A DNA stretch of 47,611 bases from Pseudonocardia sp. CNS-004 (GTDB lineage Bacteria > Actinomycetota > Actinomycetes > Mycobacteriales > Pseudonocardiaceae). Shown one piece after another: positions 1-8,108 of the stretch (positions are counted from its first letter, which is position 1; the number at the start of each line of letters is the position of its first letter). The translations under genes and the position numbers were made by a program. The notes below the pieces were generated by a model, which worked only from the letters and a program-made list of their open reading frames with translations, was not told where the DNA came from and ran no database searches. The stretch covers positions 1-47,611 of the forward strand of contig MKJV01000117.1 of assembly GCA_001942185.1 (NCBI GenBank), in the 5' to 3' direction.

Positions 1-3000
1 GCTGGGCGTACCGGCCCCGGCCCGCGGTGCGCGCCGCGGCGGTGGCGGCGCGGCCGGCCGCCGCCGCCAGCGCCCTCGCAGCGGGGCGAGCGTCGTCGTG
101 GGTCGAGCAGGCCGGCCCAGACGAGTCCCAGACGGCCGCGACCACGGCGTCGTCGGCGGGCGCCTGCTCGCCCGCGTCGAGCAGTGTGCGGGCGGTGCGG
201 TCGGCGAGCTCGCGGAAGAACAGCGCCCCGCCGCCGACGGGTGGGGCGTCGAGTTCGGGCAGGCCCAGCGCGGTGAGGAGCGCCCGGTGCAGTGGGGTGG
301 TGACGGTGTCGGCCTCGGGCTCCGGCAGCAGCAGGTCGGCGACGTCGGCGGGGGCCACGGCGAGCCACCCGTCGGAACCGCCCAGCGGGCCGCAGCCCGC
401 CCAGGTGACCTCGCCCGCAGCGGTGAGCTCGTCGAGCAGCGCGGGCGTGTAGCCGGGCAGCCGGGCGGGGAGGACGAGCGACTCCAGCGCGCTCGCCGGC
501 AGCGGCGCCCCGGCGAGCTGCTCGACCACCCCGAGCACGTCCTCCGCGCCGGGTGCCCGCCGCATCCGGGCGCGCCGCTCTCCACCGGGGGCGGCCTGGA
601 CGCCCTGCCACGCGGGCAGGAACCGGCCGAGCGCCTGCTGCTCCACCGGCTCGACCTCGGCCCGCAGCCGGGCGAGGGAGGCCCGGCGCAGCCTGCGCAG
701 CACCTCGCGTCGCAGTACTCCACCGGATCGGCGGTGTGGGTGCCGGCGGGCTGCAGGGCGAGCGGGCGCAGCTCGCCGCGGACGAGACGTCCGGAGCCGA
801 CGAGCCGGTCGAGCACTCCCGCCACCACCGCGACACCGAGCCCGAACCGGCCCGCGCACTCGACTGCGGCGAACGGGCCGTGGGTGCGGGCGTAGCGCAG
901 CACGAGATCGCCGAGCGGATCGGCCACCGGCTCGGTGAACGTCTCGGGCACCCCGACGGGGAGCGCGGCACCGAGGGCGTCGCGCACCCGGCCGGCGTCC
1001 TCGATGGCGATGAAGCGCTCCTCGCCCGCGATGCGCACCCGGATGACCCGCCGCGCGGCCTCCAGCTCGTGCAGCCACTCCTCGCGCACGCCACGGGCCG
1101 CCGCGTCGGCGACGCGAGGTCGCCGAGGAACCGCAGCAGGTCGGCGGCGCCCTCGGCGTCGCGGGCGTGCCGGTCGGGGGCGAGCCGCTGCAGCTGCGCC
1201 TCGACCTCGGCCACCACCTCCGGTTCGAGGAGCTCCCGGATGGCCTCCGAGCCGAGCAGCTCGGCCAGCAGCGTGGAGTCGAGTGACAGCGCCGCGGCCC
1301 GGCGCTCGGCGAGCGGCGCGTCGGACTCGTAGAGGAACATCCCGACGTAGCCGAAGAGCAGGCTGCGCGCAAACGGCGACGGCGACTGGGTGGTCATCTC
1401 GATCACCCGCACCTTGCGCGCCTGCACCTCGGACATCAGCTCCCGCAGGCCCGGCAGGTCGTAGACGTCCTGCACGCACTCGCGCATCGCTTCCAGGGTG
1501 ACCGGGAACTGCTCGTAGCGCCCGGCCACGGTGAGCAGCTGCGACGCCCGCTGCCGCTGCTGCCACAGCGGGGTGCGCCGCCGCGGGTCGCGGCGGGGGA
1601 GCAACAGCGCCCGGGCTGCGCACTCCCGGAACCGGGACGCGTAGAGCGACGAGCCGCCCAGCTCGGCGACGACGACCTGCTCCACCTCGGCCGGGTCGAG
1701 CAGCACGTCCTCGGCGGTGGGCATGACCTCGGCGCCGGAGTCGTCGACGGCGTCGGGCAGCCGCAGCACGATGCCGTCGTCGCCGGCGGAGGCGTGGACC
1801 TCCACCCCTCGCCGCTCCCGCATCCGGGCCGCGATCGCGAGCGCCCACGGCCCGTTGACCTTGGACCCGAACGGCGAGTGCACGACGAGGCGCCAGTCGC
1901 CCAGCTCGTCGCGGAAGCGCTCGACGAGCAGTGTGCGGTCGCTGGGCACGTGCCGGGTGGCCTCGCGCTGTTCGTGCAGGTAGGCGACCAGGTTGTCGAT
2001 CGCCCACTCGTCGAGCCCGGCTGCCGCGGCCCGCTCGCGCGCGGCCTCGGTGGACAGACCCGCCATCTCGCGCACGAAGGCCCCGACCGCGCGCCCCAGC
2101 TCCAGGGGACGCCCGACCTGCTCGCCCTTCCAGAACGGCATCCGCGCGGGCTGCCCCGGCGCGGGGGTGACGATCACCCGGTCGTGCGTGATGTCCTGGA
2201 CCGTCCAGCTCGACGTGCCGAGCAGGAACGTGTCGCCCACCCGGGACTCGTAGACCATCTCCTCGTCGAGCTCGCCCACCCGCGAACCGCGGCCGTCGGC
2301 CCCGCCGGGTGTCATGACCGTGAACAGGCCGCGGTCGGGGATGGTGCCGCCGGAGGTGACGGCGAGGCGCTGCGCGCCGGGGCGGCCCTGCAGCGTGTCG
2401 GTGACCCGGTCCCACGTGATGCGGGCGCGCAGCTCCCCGAACTCCTCCGACGGGTAGCGCCCGGCCAGCATGTCGAGCACCGAGTGCAGCGCCGACTCCG
2501 GCAGCGCCGCGAACGGCGCCGCCCGCCGCACCACCCGGGCGAGGTCGTCGAGCTGCCATGCCTCCAGGGCCGTCATCGCGACGACGTGCTGGGCGAGCAC
2601 GTCGAGGGGGTTGCGGGGGTAGCGCATCGACTCGATGGCGCCCGCCGTCATCCGCTCGGCGACGACCGCGCAGGACACGAGGTCGCCCCGGTACTTCGGG
2701 AACACCACGCCCCGGGAGATCGCGCCGACCTGGTGGCCCGCGCGCCCGACCCGCTGCAGCCCGGACGCCACGCTCGGCGGCGCCTCCACCTGCACCACCA
2801 GGTCGACAGCGCCCATGTCGATGCCCAGCTCCAGGCTGGAGGTGGCCACCACGCACGGCAGCCGACCGCTCTTGAGCTCCTCCTCCACGAGGGTGCGCTG
2901 CTCGCGCGACATCGACCCGTGGTGGGCCTTCGCCACGGTGGGCGGCGCGCCGCCACCGATCCCGGACTGCCCGATCGCCTCGGCCGGGAAGGCCCCGCCG

Positions 3001-3971
3001 TCGAGGTCGACGGCCTCCTCGGCCTCCTCGGCCGCCAGCTCGTTGAGGCGCGCCGTGAGCCGCTCGGCCAGCCGCCGCGAGTTGGAGAACACGATCGTGG
3101 ACCGGTGGTCGCGCACCAGCTCCAGCAGCCGCCGCTCCACCGCGGGCCAGATCGACGGCCGCTGCGCGGTGCCCGCAGCGGACCCGACGACCTCCTCGTC
3201 GGAGCTGCCCACCGCGGGCTGCTCGTCGAGCGCGGCGAGGTCGGGCACCGGCACCTGGACGGCCACCTCGATCGTCTTCGGGATCGGCGGCTGGATGACC
3301 TCGACCGGGCGGGCACCCGCCAGGAACGTGGACACCTCGTCGACGGGCCGTACCGTGGCCGACAGCCCGATCCGCTGCGGGGGCTCCGGCAGCAGCTCCT
3401 CGAGCCGTTCGAGCGACAGCGCGAGGTGGGCGCCGCGCTTGGTGCCCGCCACGGCGTGCACCTCGTCGACGATCACCGTCTCCACACCGCGCAGCGACTC
3501 CCGCGCCGCCGACGTGAGCAGCAGGAACAACGACTCGGGCGTGGTGACGAGCACGTCGGGCGGGGTGCGGGCGAACTGGCGGCGCTCGTCGGCCGGGGTG
3601 TCGCCGGTGCGCATGCCCACCGTGATGTCGGGGACCGGCAGGCCCAGCCGGGTGGACGCCTGCCGGATGCCGGCGAGCGGCGACCGCAGGTTGCGCTGGA
3701 CGTCGACGGCGAGGGCCTTGAGCGGCGAGACGTAGAGCACCCGGCAGCGGTGGGCCGCGTCGGCCGGCGGGCCGGACGCGAGCCGGTCGAGCGCCCACAG
3801 GAACGCGGCGAGCGTCTTGCCCGACCCGGTGGGCGCGACGACCAGCGCGTGCCGCCCCGCCTGCGCGGCCGCCCACGCCCCCTCCTGCGCGGGGGTGGGC
3901 GCGACGAACGCCCCGCGGAACCACTCACGGGTGGCCGGGGAGAAGAGGTCGAGCGCGCTCACGGTCCCCAT
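1..3971 (-). CDS. lhr: Lhr-family ATP-dependent helicase, C-terminus beyond window
   Basis: Large superfamily-2 DNA helicase of the Lhr (long helicase-related) family, which in actinobacteria is a DNA-damage-linked ATP-dependent 3'-5' translocase. The ATG at 3971 opens a frame with Walker A APTGSGKT (about residues 46-53), the DEVH Walker B motif, the SAT motif, the motif-V-like LELGIDMG and QRVGRAGH of motif VI, in the usual order. About 1320 codons are visible; known Lhr proteins are about 1500, so roughly 200 C-terminal residues lie past the left edge. The frame breaks near 1118, where LLRFLGDL switches frame into VADAAARGVREEWLHELEAA. Restoring one C in a GC(C)GTC context repairs it, so I treat this as a sequence error. 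No stop codon occurs in the main frame over the whole stretch. Family assignment is firm. Confidence 0.93.
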   Translation of the reverse strand, partial: MGTVSALDLFSPATREWFRGAFVAPTPAQEGAWAAAQAGRHALVVAPTGSGKTLAAFLWALDRLASGPPADAAHRCRVLYVSPLKALAVDVQRNLRSPLAGIRQASTRLGLPVPDITVGMRTGDTPADERRQFARTPPDVLVTTPESLFLLLTSAARESLRGVETVIVDEVHAVAGTKRGAHLALSLERLEELLPEPPQRIGLSATVRPVDEVSTFLAGARPVEVIQPPIPKTIEVAVQVPVPDLAALDEQPAVGSSDEEVVGSAAGTAQRPSIWPAVERRLLELVRDHRSTIVFSNSRRLAERLTARLNELAAEEAEEAVDLDGGAFPAEAIGQSGIGGGAPPTVAKAHHGSMSREQRTLVEEELKSGRLPCVVATSSLELGIDMGAVDLVVQVEAPPSVASGLQRVGRAGHQVGAISRGVVFPKYRGDLVSCAVVAERMTAGAIESMRYPRNPLDVLAQHVVAMTALEAWQLDDLARVVRRAAPFAALPESALHSVLDMLAGRYPSEEFGELRARITWDRVTDTLQGRPGAQRLAVTSGGTIPDRGLFTVMTPGGADGRGSRVGELDEEMVYESRVGDTFLLGTSSWTVQDITHDRVIVTPAPGQPARMPFWKGEQVGRPLELGRAVGAFVREMAGLSTEAARERAAAAGLDEWAIDNLVAYLHEQREATRHVPSDRTLLVERFRDELGDWRLVVHSPFGSKVNGPWALAIAARMRERRGVEVHASAGDDGIVLRLPDAVDDSGAEVMPTAEDVLLDPAEVEQVVVAELGGSSLYASRFRECAARALLLPRRDPRRRTPLWQQRQRASQLLTVAGRYEQFPVTLEAMRECVQDVYDLPGLRELMSEVQARKVRVIEMTTQSPSPFARSLLFGYVGMFLYESDAPLAERRAAALSLDSTLLAELLGSEAIRELLEPEVVAEVEAQLQRLAPDRHARDAEGAADLLRFLGDLASPTRRPVACARSGCTSWRPRGGSSGCASRARSASSPSRTPAGCATPSVPRSPSGCPRRSPSRWPIRSAISCCATPAPTARSPQSSARAGSGSVSRWWRECSTGSSAPDVSSAASCARSPCSPPAPTPPIRWSTATRGAAQAAPGLPRPAAGRGRAGGAAGARPVPARVAGRPGRPRWRAARPDAAGTRRGGRARGGRAARRGAAAGERAGVARPPRPAARLHARAARRAHRCGRGHLGGLRPAGRFRRVARRGPRRRRRPAAAGARGRHRHHPTAPGAPHRAGPARTRRPTRRRRGAVLPRARRPHRPHTARRGRAGARRRRRGRGRLGLVWAGLLDPRRRSPRCEGAGGGGRPRRHRRGAHRGPGPVRP

Positions 3972-4058
3972 GATGCGCCCCGGGTCCGACAATCCCGGCG
4001 AGTCACCGTACGAGCGGCACCTGTCGAGCGGCGGCCGAGCCCACGTCGACGTCCGGGA

Positions 4059-4120
4059 TGATCGCCGCCAATGGTGCGAGAGCGACAGATCTGTCGTGGC
4101 CAGACCACTCCGGGCGATCT
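4059..4120. repeat. 62-bp TGATC palindrome, family A, copy 1
   Basis: Starts TGATCGCCGCCAATGGTG and ends CCACTCCGGGCGATCT. The outer arms are imperfectly complementary, and the exact centre is the perfect palindrome CGACAGATCTGTCG. It lies between the lhr start and the EamA gene, 9 bp from the next copy. Confidence 0.85.
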
Positions 4121-4129
4121 TGCACGAGC

Positions 4130-4191
4130 TGATCACCAGAAGTGGTGCGAGGACGACAGAGCTGTCGCCGAGACACCATTTCCGGCGATCA
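4130..4191. repeat. 62-bp TGATC palindrome, family A, copy 2
   Basis: Starts TGATCACCAGAAGTGGTG and ends CACCATTTCCGGCGATCA, whose reverse complement matches the start at 15 of 18 bases. The centred core is CGACAGAGCTGTCG. Start-to-start distance from copy 1 is 71 bp. Confidence 0.88.
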
Positions 4192-4247
4192 GCGAGGGTC
4201 GACCAGGCTCGAGCCCACCCGTCGGACGAGCGGCACCCTCGTGCGAC

Positions 4248-5146
4248 CTAGTGGACGAGCGTGCCGTTCGTACGGTCCGGCGCGGGCCGCGGATCCCGCA
4301 GCGCGAGCGCCACGCCCACCGCGCACAGCGCCACCCCGGGCAGGGCGAGCGGGCCGGGTACCTCGCCGAACATGGCGAAGGCCCACAGCATGGTGGTGGG
4401 TGGGGTGAGGTAGAGCAGCGTGCTCACCCGCAGGGCGCCGCTGCGGCGCAGCACCACGAGGTAGGCGCCGTAGCCGCCGAACGACGACAGCACCACCACC
4501 CAGGCGACGGCCCACCAGAAGCGCGGGTCGGCGGGCGGCTGCAGGTGCCCGCCCGCCCCCGCCGCCGCGACGAAGACGCCGGCCGCGACGACCGTCTGGG
4601 CCGTGAGGGCCTGCAGCGGCGACTCGGCAGGCCGCCACGTCCGTTCCAGGAGCGTGCCCGCGCTGAGTGCGGCCATGCCGCCGATCGGGAGCAGGAACGC
4701 CCACCACGGGGCGTTGCCCGGGCCGATGTCGCCCGCGACGACGAGTGCGACCCCGAGCAGGCCGAGCACCAGCCCGACGCGCCCGCGCGGCCCGATCCGT
4801 TCGCCGAGCACCGGCCCCGCCGCGACGGCCACCAGCAGCGGCTGGACCGAGGCGATCAGGGCCGTGGTCCCGGCGGGTGCGCCGAGCGCGACGCCCGTCA
4901 CGACCCCGCCCAGGTACAGGCACTGGCAGAGCAGCCCCAGCACGCCCTGGCGCAGCAGTGCCCGCGGGCCCAGCCGGGTGCCCAGCACAACGGCGAGGCC
5001 GCCCAGCAGCGCGGCCGCCACGATGTAGCGCCAGGCCAGCAGCGTGTCGGCGGGTGCGTAGCGGGTGCCGAGCTCGCGCCGACGAACCCGGAACTCCACA
5101 TCACGACGAGTGCCGTGCCCGCCGCGGCGTCCGTGCGTCGATCCAT
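4248..5146 (-). CDS. EamA/DMT-family exporter
   Basis: Ten-helix drug/metabolite transporter of the EamA family, an inner-membrane exporter of unknown substrate, about 299 residues. The N-terminal half reads MDRRTDAAAGTALVVMWSSG, followed after a frame change near 5077 by ELGTRYAPADTLLAWRY and a run of hydrophobic segments. The second EamA repeat includes the typical LLYLTPPTTMLWAF stretch. Adding one C (GGCGC(C)GAGCTC) rejoins the halves as VGAELGTRYAP, so the break is probably a sequence error. It is divergent from a TetR gene with a 39-bp gap holding an inverted repeat, so control by that regulator is likely. Family assignment is sure; the substrate is not. Confidence 0.88.
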
Positions 5147-5160
5147 GCGGCGAGGTAACC

Positions 5161-5177
5161 ATACCGGTGGGTATACT
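5161..5177 (+). promoter_or_regulatory. TetR-type operator overlapping a -10 box
   Basis: ATACC-GGTG-GGTAT (5161-5174) is a perfect 5-bp inverted repeat in the EamA/TetR divergent gap. Its right arm overlaps TATACT (5172-5177), a good -10 element 8 nt before the TetR ATG, which suggests a leaderless or near-leaderless transcript. Binding here would block that promoter and, on the other strand, the exporter gene. Confidence 0.6.
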
Positions 5178-5185
5178 CGCAGTGG

Positions 5186-5743
5186 ATGAACACCGAATTC
5201 GACGTCGCACCGCTCACACCCGCCGGTGAGCGGCTCCTCGCGGCGGCAGCAGACCTCTTCTACCGGCGGGGGATCCGGGCCGTCGGGGTCGACCTGATCG
5301 CCGAGGTCGCCGGCACCACGAAGAAGACCCTCTACGACCGGTTCGGCAGCAAGGACGCGCTGGTCGCGCTGTACCTGCGGCGGCGGGCGGCGCGGTGGCA
5401 GTCGTTCGCCAGGGGGTACGTCGAGCGGGTGCCCCCGGGTCCGGCCCGGGCACTCGCCGTCTTCGACGCCCTCGCCGAGTGGCTCGCCGAACAGGACCGG
5501 GGCTGCGCGTTCGTCAACGCCAACGCGGAGATCGGCGGCACCGGCCATCCCGGCGAGGCGGTCATCCGTGCGGAGAAGGCGGCGACGCGTGCGCTGTTCA
5601 GGGAGCTGGTGGAGGGCGACGAGGACCTCGGTGCCCAGCTGCACCTGCTCTACGAAGGGGCGAACGTCGCCGTGACGGCGGGCGGGCAGGCCGACGGGAT
5701 CGAGCAGGCGCGCCGCGCCGCCGCGCGCCTACTGCGCGGCTGA
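5186..5743 (+). CDS. TetR/AcrR-family regulator
   Basis: One-component repressor of 185 residues. The N-terminal TetR helix-turn-helix spans about residues 12-58 (ERLLAAAADLFYRRGI, then VDLIAEVAGTTKKTLYDRFG), with an all-helical ligand domain behind it. The start sits directly behind the -10 box and operator. Its divergent position makes the EamA exporter the probable target, with autoregulation. The frame is intact. The last 15 bases overlap the 3' end of the converging arginase-family gene. The ligand cannot be read from the sequence. Confidence 0.92.
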   Translation: MNTEFDVAPLTPAGERLLAAAADLFYRRGIRAVGVDLIAEVAGTTKKTLYDRFGSKDALVALYLRRRAARWQSFARGYVERVPPGPARALAVFDALAEWLAEQDRGCAFVNANAEIGGTGHPGEAVIRAEKAATRALFRELVEGDEDLGAQLHLLYEGANVAVTAGGQADGIEQARRAAARLLRG

Positions 5744-6469
5744 CAGCGCCTCCACGAGCTCGGCGAGCCGGGGAGCGGCCCCGCTGCCCTGCCGGTAGGT
5801 GCACGCGATCCCGACCGCGGCCACACCGCCCGCTGCGACGACCGCGCGGACGGCATCGGTCACCGCCGCGAGCGGCGGCCCACCGGGCGCCCCGAACAGC
5901 AGGCCCGGGAGGTCGTCGGGGTTCGTCACGTCGACGTCGACGTGCAGGTAGACCGGCTTCCCGACGTCGCCCACCCGGTCGACCGGCACCCGTCGGATCT
6001 CCGACCGGGCGAGGTACTGCGCCTCCGGGGGGTCGAGGTCCCTGGCGTCGACGAGCACGACGTCGCGCTCGGGTACCGGACGCAGCCCGAGCCGTTCCGG
6101 TGCGGTGCGGTCCGACCCGCCCACGAGCTGGCGCAGTGGGAACCCGCCGAGGTACCCCGACGACGACGTCTGCGGGGTCTGCACGTCCCCGTGGGCGTCG
6201 AACCAGACGACGTGCGGGTCGTGGCCTGCGCGTTGCAGTCCGGCGACGACGCCGAGCGAGGTCGTGCAGTCGCCGGAGACCACGACGGGGACCCGGCCTG
6301 TGCCGGCCTGCTCCGCGACCTCGTCGGCGACCTCCTCGTAGAGCGCCGCCATGCGCTCCCAGGGTGTGCCGGGCGGGAGGTCCGGGGCGATCGTGTGGTC
6401 GGCGGCGAGCGGGAGCTCCAGGCCGGGCAGGTGCTCGTCGAGGTGGAACGGGACGGCGATCACGGTCAC
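5729..6469 (-). CDS. arginase/agmatinase-family ureohydrolase-like protein
   Basis: Binuclear-manganese hydrolase fold of the arginase/agmatinase/formiminoglutamase family, 246 residues from a GTG start (VTVIAVPFHLDEHLPGLELP). Metal motifs are visible: SGDCTTSLG in the position of the usual GGDHS, then WFDAHGDVQT (DAHxD), then HVDVDVTNPDD (DxDxxDP-like). The first motif has Cys where classical arginases have a metal-binding His, a change also seen in some actinobacterial relatives. The start is chosen because residues upstream are not family-like. The gene converges on the TetR gene and is divergent from the ArsR-type gene, so it may share that gene's control region. Substrate unassigned. Confidence 0.85.
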   Translation of the reverse strand: MTVIAVPFHLDEHLPGLELPLAADHTIAPDLPPGTPWERMAALYEEVADEVAEQAGTGRVPVVVSGDCTTSLGVVAGLQRAGHDPHVVWFDAHGDVQTPQTSSSGYLGGFPLRQLVGGSDRTAPERLGLRPVPERDVVLVDARDLDPPEAQYLARSEIRRVPVDRVGDVGKPVYLHVDVDVTNPDDLPGLLFGAPGGPPLAAVTDAVRAVVAAGGVAAVGIACTYRQGSGAAPRLAELVEALSAAQ

Positions 6470-6490
6470 GGGACGAGTCTGGTCCCGCGA

Positions 6491-6541
6491 TTGACATGCA
6501 GCCAATCGGCTGCCTAGCGTGAAAGGCAGTCGAACGGCTGC
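6491..6541 (+). promoter_or_regulatory. Promoter with two ArsR-type operators
   Basis: TTGACA (6491-6496) and TAGCGT (6515-6520) form a -35/-10 pair with an 18-bp spacer. The spacer holds a perfect inverted repeat, GCAGCCAATCGGCTGC (6498-6513). A second copy with one changed base, GCAGTCGAACGGCTGC (6526-6541), starts 28 bp downstream. The pair overlies the promoter and likely start site of the ArsR-type gene, as expected for autorepression. Confidence 0.7.
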
Positions 6542-6563
6542 ATGAACGACCGGGACGGACGGT

Positions 6564-7370
6564 ATGGACGAGGTCTTCAAGGCGCTGGCCGACCCGAACC
6601 GGCGCAGGCTGCTCGACAGCCTGAACGCCCGCAACGGCCAGCGGCTGAACGAGCTGTGCGCGGGCCTGGACATGGCCCGGCAGTCGGTCAGCAAGCACCT
6701 CGCGGTGCTCGAGGACGCGAATCTCGTGACCACCGTCCGGCGCGGCCGGGAGAAGTGGCACTACCTCAACGCGGTGCCGATCCACGCGATCGCCGACCGC
6801 TGGATCAACCGGTACGACCGTCGGCGCGTGGCAGCGCTCGCCGACCTCAAACACGCATTGGAGGCCCCGATGGGGGAGCCCGCGTTCGTCTACACGACAT
6901 TCATCGACACCACGCCGGAGAAGCTCTGGCAGGCGCTCACGGAACCGGCGTTCACCCGCCGGTACTGGGGCATCGCGTTCGAGACCGACTGGCGGCCGGG
7001 CTCGGCCATGGTCTGGGAGCAGGACGGCAGGCGCGTCGTCGATCCCGAGCAGGTCGTGCTGGAGTCCGAGCCGCACCGCAGGCTCGCCTACACCTGGCAC
7101 ACGCCCACGCCCGAGTGGGCCGCCGTCAACGGCATCGACGACGACGTCCGCGCCACGCTCGCCGCCGAGAGCCGGTCGAAGGTGACGTTCGAGATCGAGC
7201 CGTTCGGCGAGACGGTGAAGCTCACCGTCGTCCACGACGACTTCCCCGCCGGCAGCACGATGCGCGCGATGGTCAGCAGCGGCTGGCCGCACCTGCTGTC
7301 GGATCTCAAGACCCTGGTGGAGACCGGCCGCACGATGCCGGCGGTGCCGGCCGAGGCGTGGGGGAGCTGA
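6564..7370 (+). CDS. ArsR-family HTH fused to SRPBCC (AHSA1-like) domain
   Basis: Regulator of 268 residues. The N-terminal winged helix (about 1-95) carries LADPNRRRLLDSL and the recognition segment QSVSKHLAVLEDANLV, as in ArsR repressors. The C-terminal part (about 105-260, from EPAFVYTTFIDTTPEKLWQA) is an SRPBCC/AHSA1-type ligand pocket. This fusion is a known actinobacterial arrangement in which the helix-grip domain probably senses a hydrophobic ligand. The ATG at 6564 is preferred over the ATG at 6542, which is in another frame. One base separates its stop from the next gene, so the two form an operon under the operator pair upstream. The frame is intact. Confidence 0.9.
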   Translation: MDEVFKALADPNRRRLLDSLNARNGQRLNELCAGLDMARQSVSKHLAVLEDANLVTTVRRGREKWHYLNAVPIHAIADRWINRYDRRRVAALADLKHALEAPMGEPAFVYTTFIDTTPEKLWQALTEPAFTRRYWGIAFETDWRPGSAMVWEQDGRRVVDPEQVVLESEPHRRLAYTWHTPTPEWAAVNGIDDDVRATLAAESRSKVTFEIEPFGETVKLTVVHDDFPAGSTMRAMVSSGWPHLLSDLKTLVETGRTMPAVPAEAWGS

Positions 7371-7371
7371 C

Positions 7372-7872
7372 ATGGCGACCGTCGAGGTGTCCACGCTGAT
7401 CCGTCGACCGCCCGAGGAGGTGTTCGCCGCATTCGTCGACCCCGCGATCACCACCCGTTTCTGGTTCACCGGTAGCAGCGGTGCGCTCGCGCCCGGCGCC
7501 ACGGTGCGGTGGGAGTGGGAAATGTACGGCGTCTCGGACACCGTGCTGGTCAAGGAGTTCGATCATCCGGACCGGCTCGTGCTGGGTTGGGGCAGCGGAT
7601 CGACGGCGGCCGGTGACGAGCACCGAACCACGGAGTTCCGGTTCCAGCAGCGGGACGAAGGGACCGTCGTGACGGTCACGGAGACCGGGTTCGCCGGTTC
7701 CGCGGACGAGGCGCTCGCCTACGTCGGCGGTGCCACCGGCGGCTACACGACGGCGCTGTGCGCGGCGAAGGCGCTGCTCGAGCACGGGATCGAACTCGGC
7801 GCCGTCCGGGACAAGTTCCCGGGATGCGTGGGTGTGATGCATCCGTGTGATCGGGCCGTACAGATGGCGTAG
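7372..7872 (+). CDS. SRPBCC (AHSA1-like) domain protein
   Basis: Stand-alone SRPBCC/AHSA1-type protein, 166 residues, predicted cytoplasmic. It opens with TVEVSTLIRRPPEEVFAAFV, the usual start of the helix-grip fold, and has the WFTGSSG and MYGVSDTVLVKEFDHPDRLV segments typical of the family. It lies one base behind the ArsR-SRPBCC gene and is surely co-transcribed. Relatives are ligand-binding or stress-related proteins without a defined reaction, so only a general hydrophobic-ligand role can be given. A strong hairpin at 8017-8041 probably ends this operon. Confidence 0.85.
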   Translation: MATVEVSTLIRRPPEEVFAAFVDPAITTRFWFTGSSGALAPGATVRWEWEMYGVSDTVLVKEFDHPDRLVLGWGSGSTAAGDEHRTTEFRFQQRDEGTVVTVTETGFAGSADEALAYVGGATGGYTTALCAAKALLEHGIELGAVRDKFPGCVGVMHPCDRAVQMA

Positions 7873-8016
7873 CGACCGAACTCGTCAATGCCGGAACACT
7901 GCTCGATTCGTATGAACCGAGCCCGAATGGACGCATCCAGCGGATCGCGATCGCGGTTCGACGGTTTCTCGCCGGCGACATCCGAGAATCATCTTCGTGA
8001 ACGACACGCGCATTTC

Positions 8017-8041
8017 GCGGGCCCCGCCTGGCGGGGCCCGC
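8017..8041 (+). terminator. Strong GC hairpin, terminator candidate
   Basis: A 12-bp perfect stem whose core is GGGCCCCGCC then GGCGGGGCCC around a minimal loop, 145 bp after the SRPBCC stop. It has no T-run, as is common in actinobacteria. The remaining 7873-8108 gap shows nothing else recognisable except the ribosome site GAGGCGAGGAG before the next ATG. Confidence 0.65.
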
Positions 8042-8108
8042 CGATGTTCTGTGGCAATCTCGCCGTGCTCTTTCGTTCAGCCATGCGCTCGAGGCGAGGA
8101 GTCGGCAC

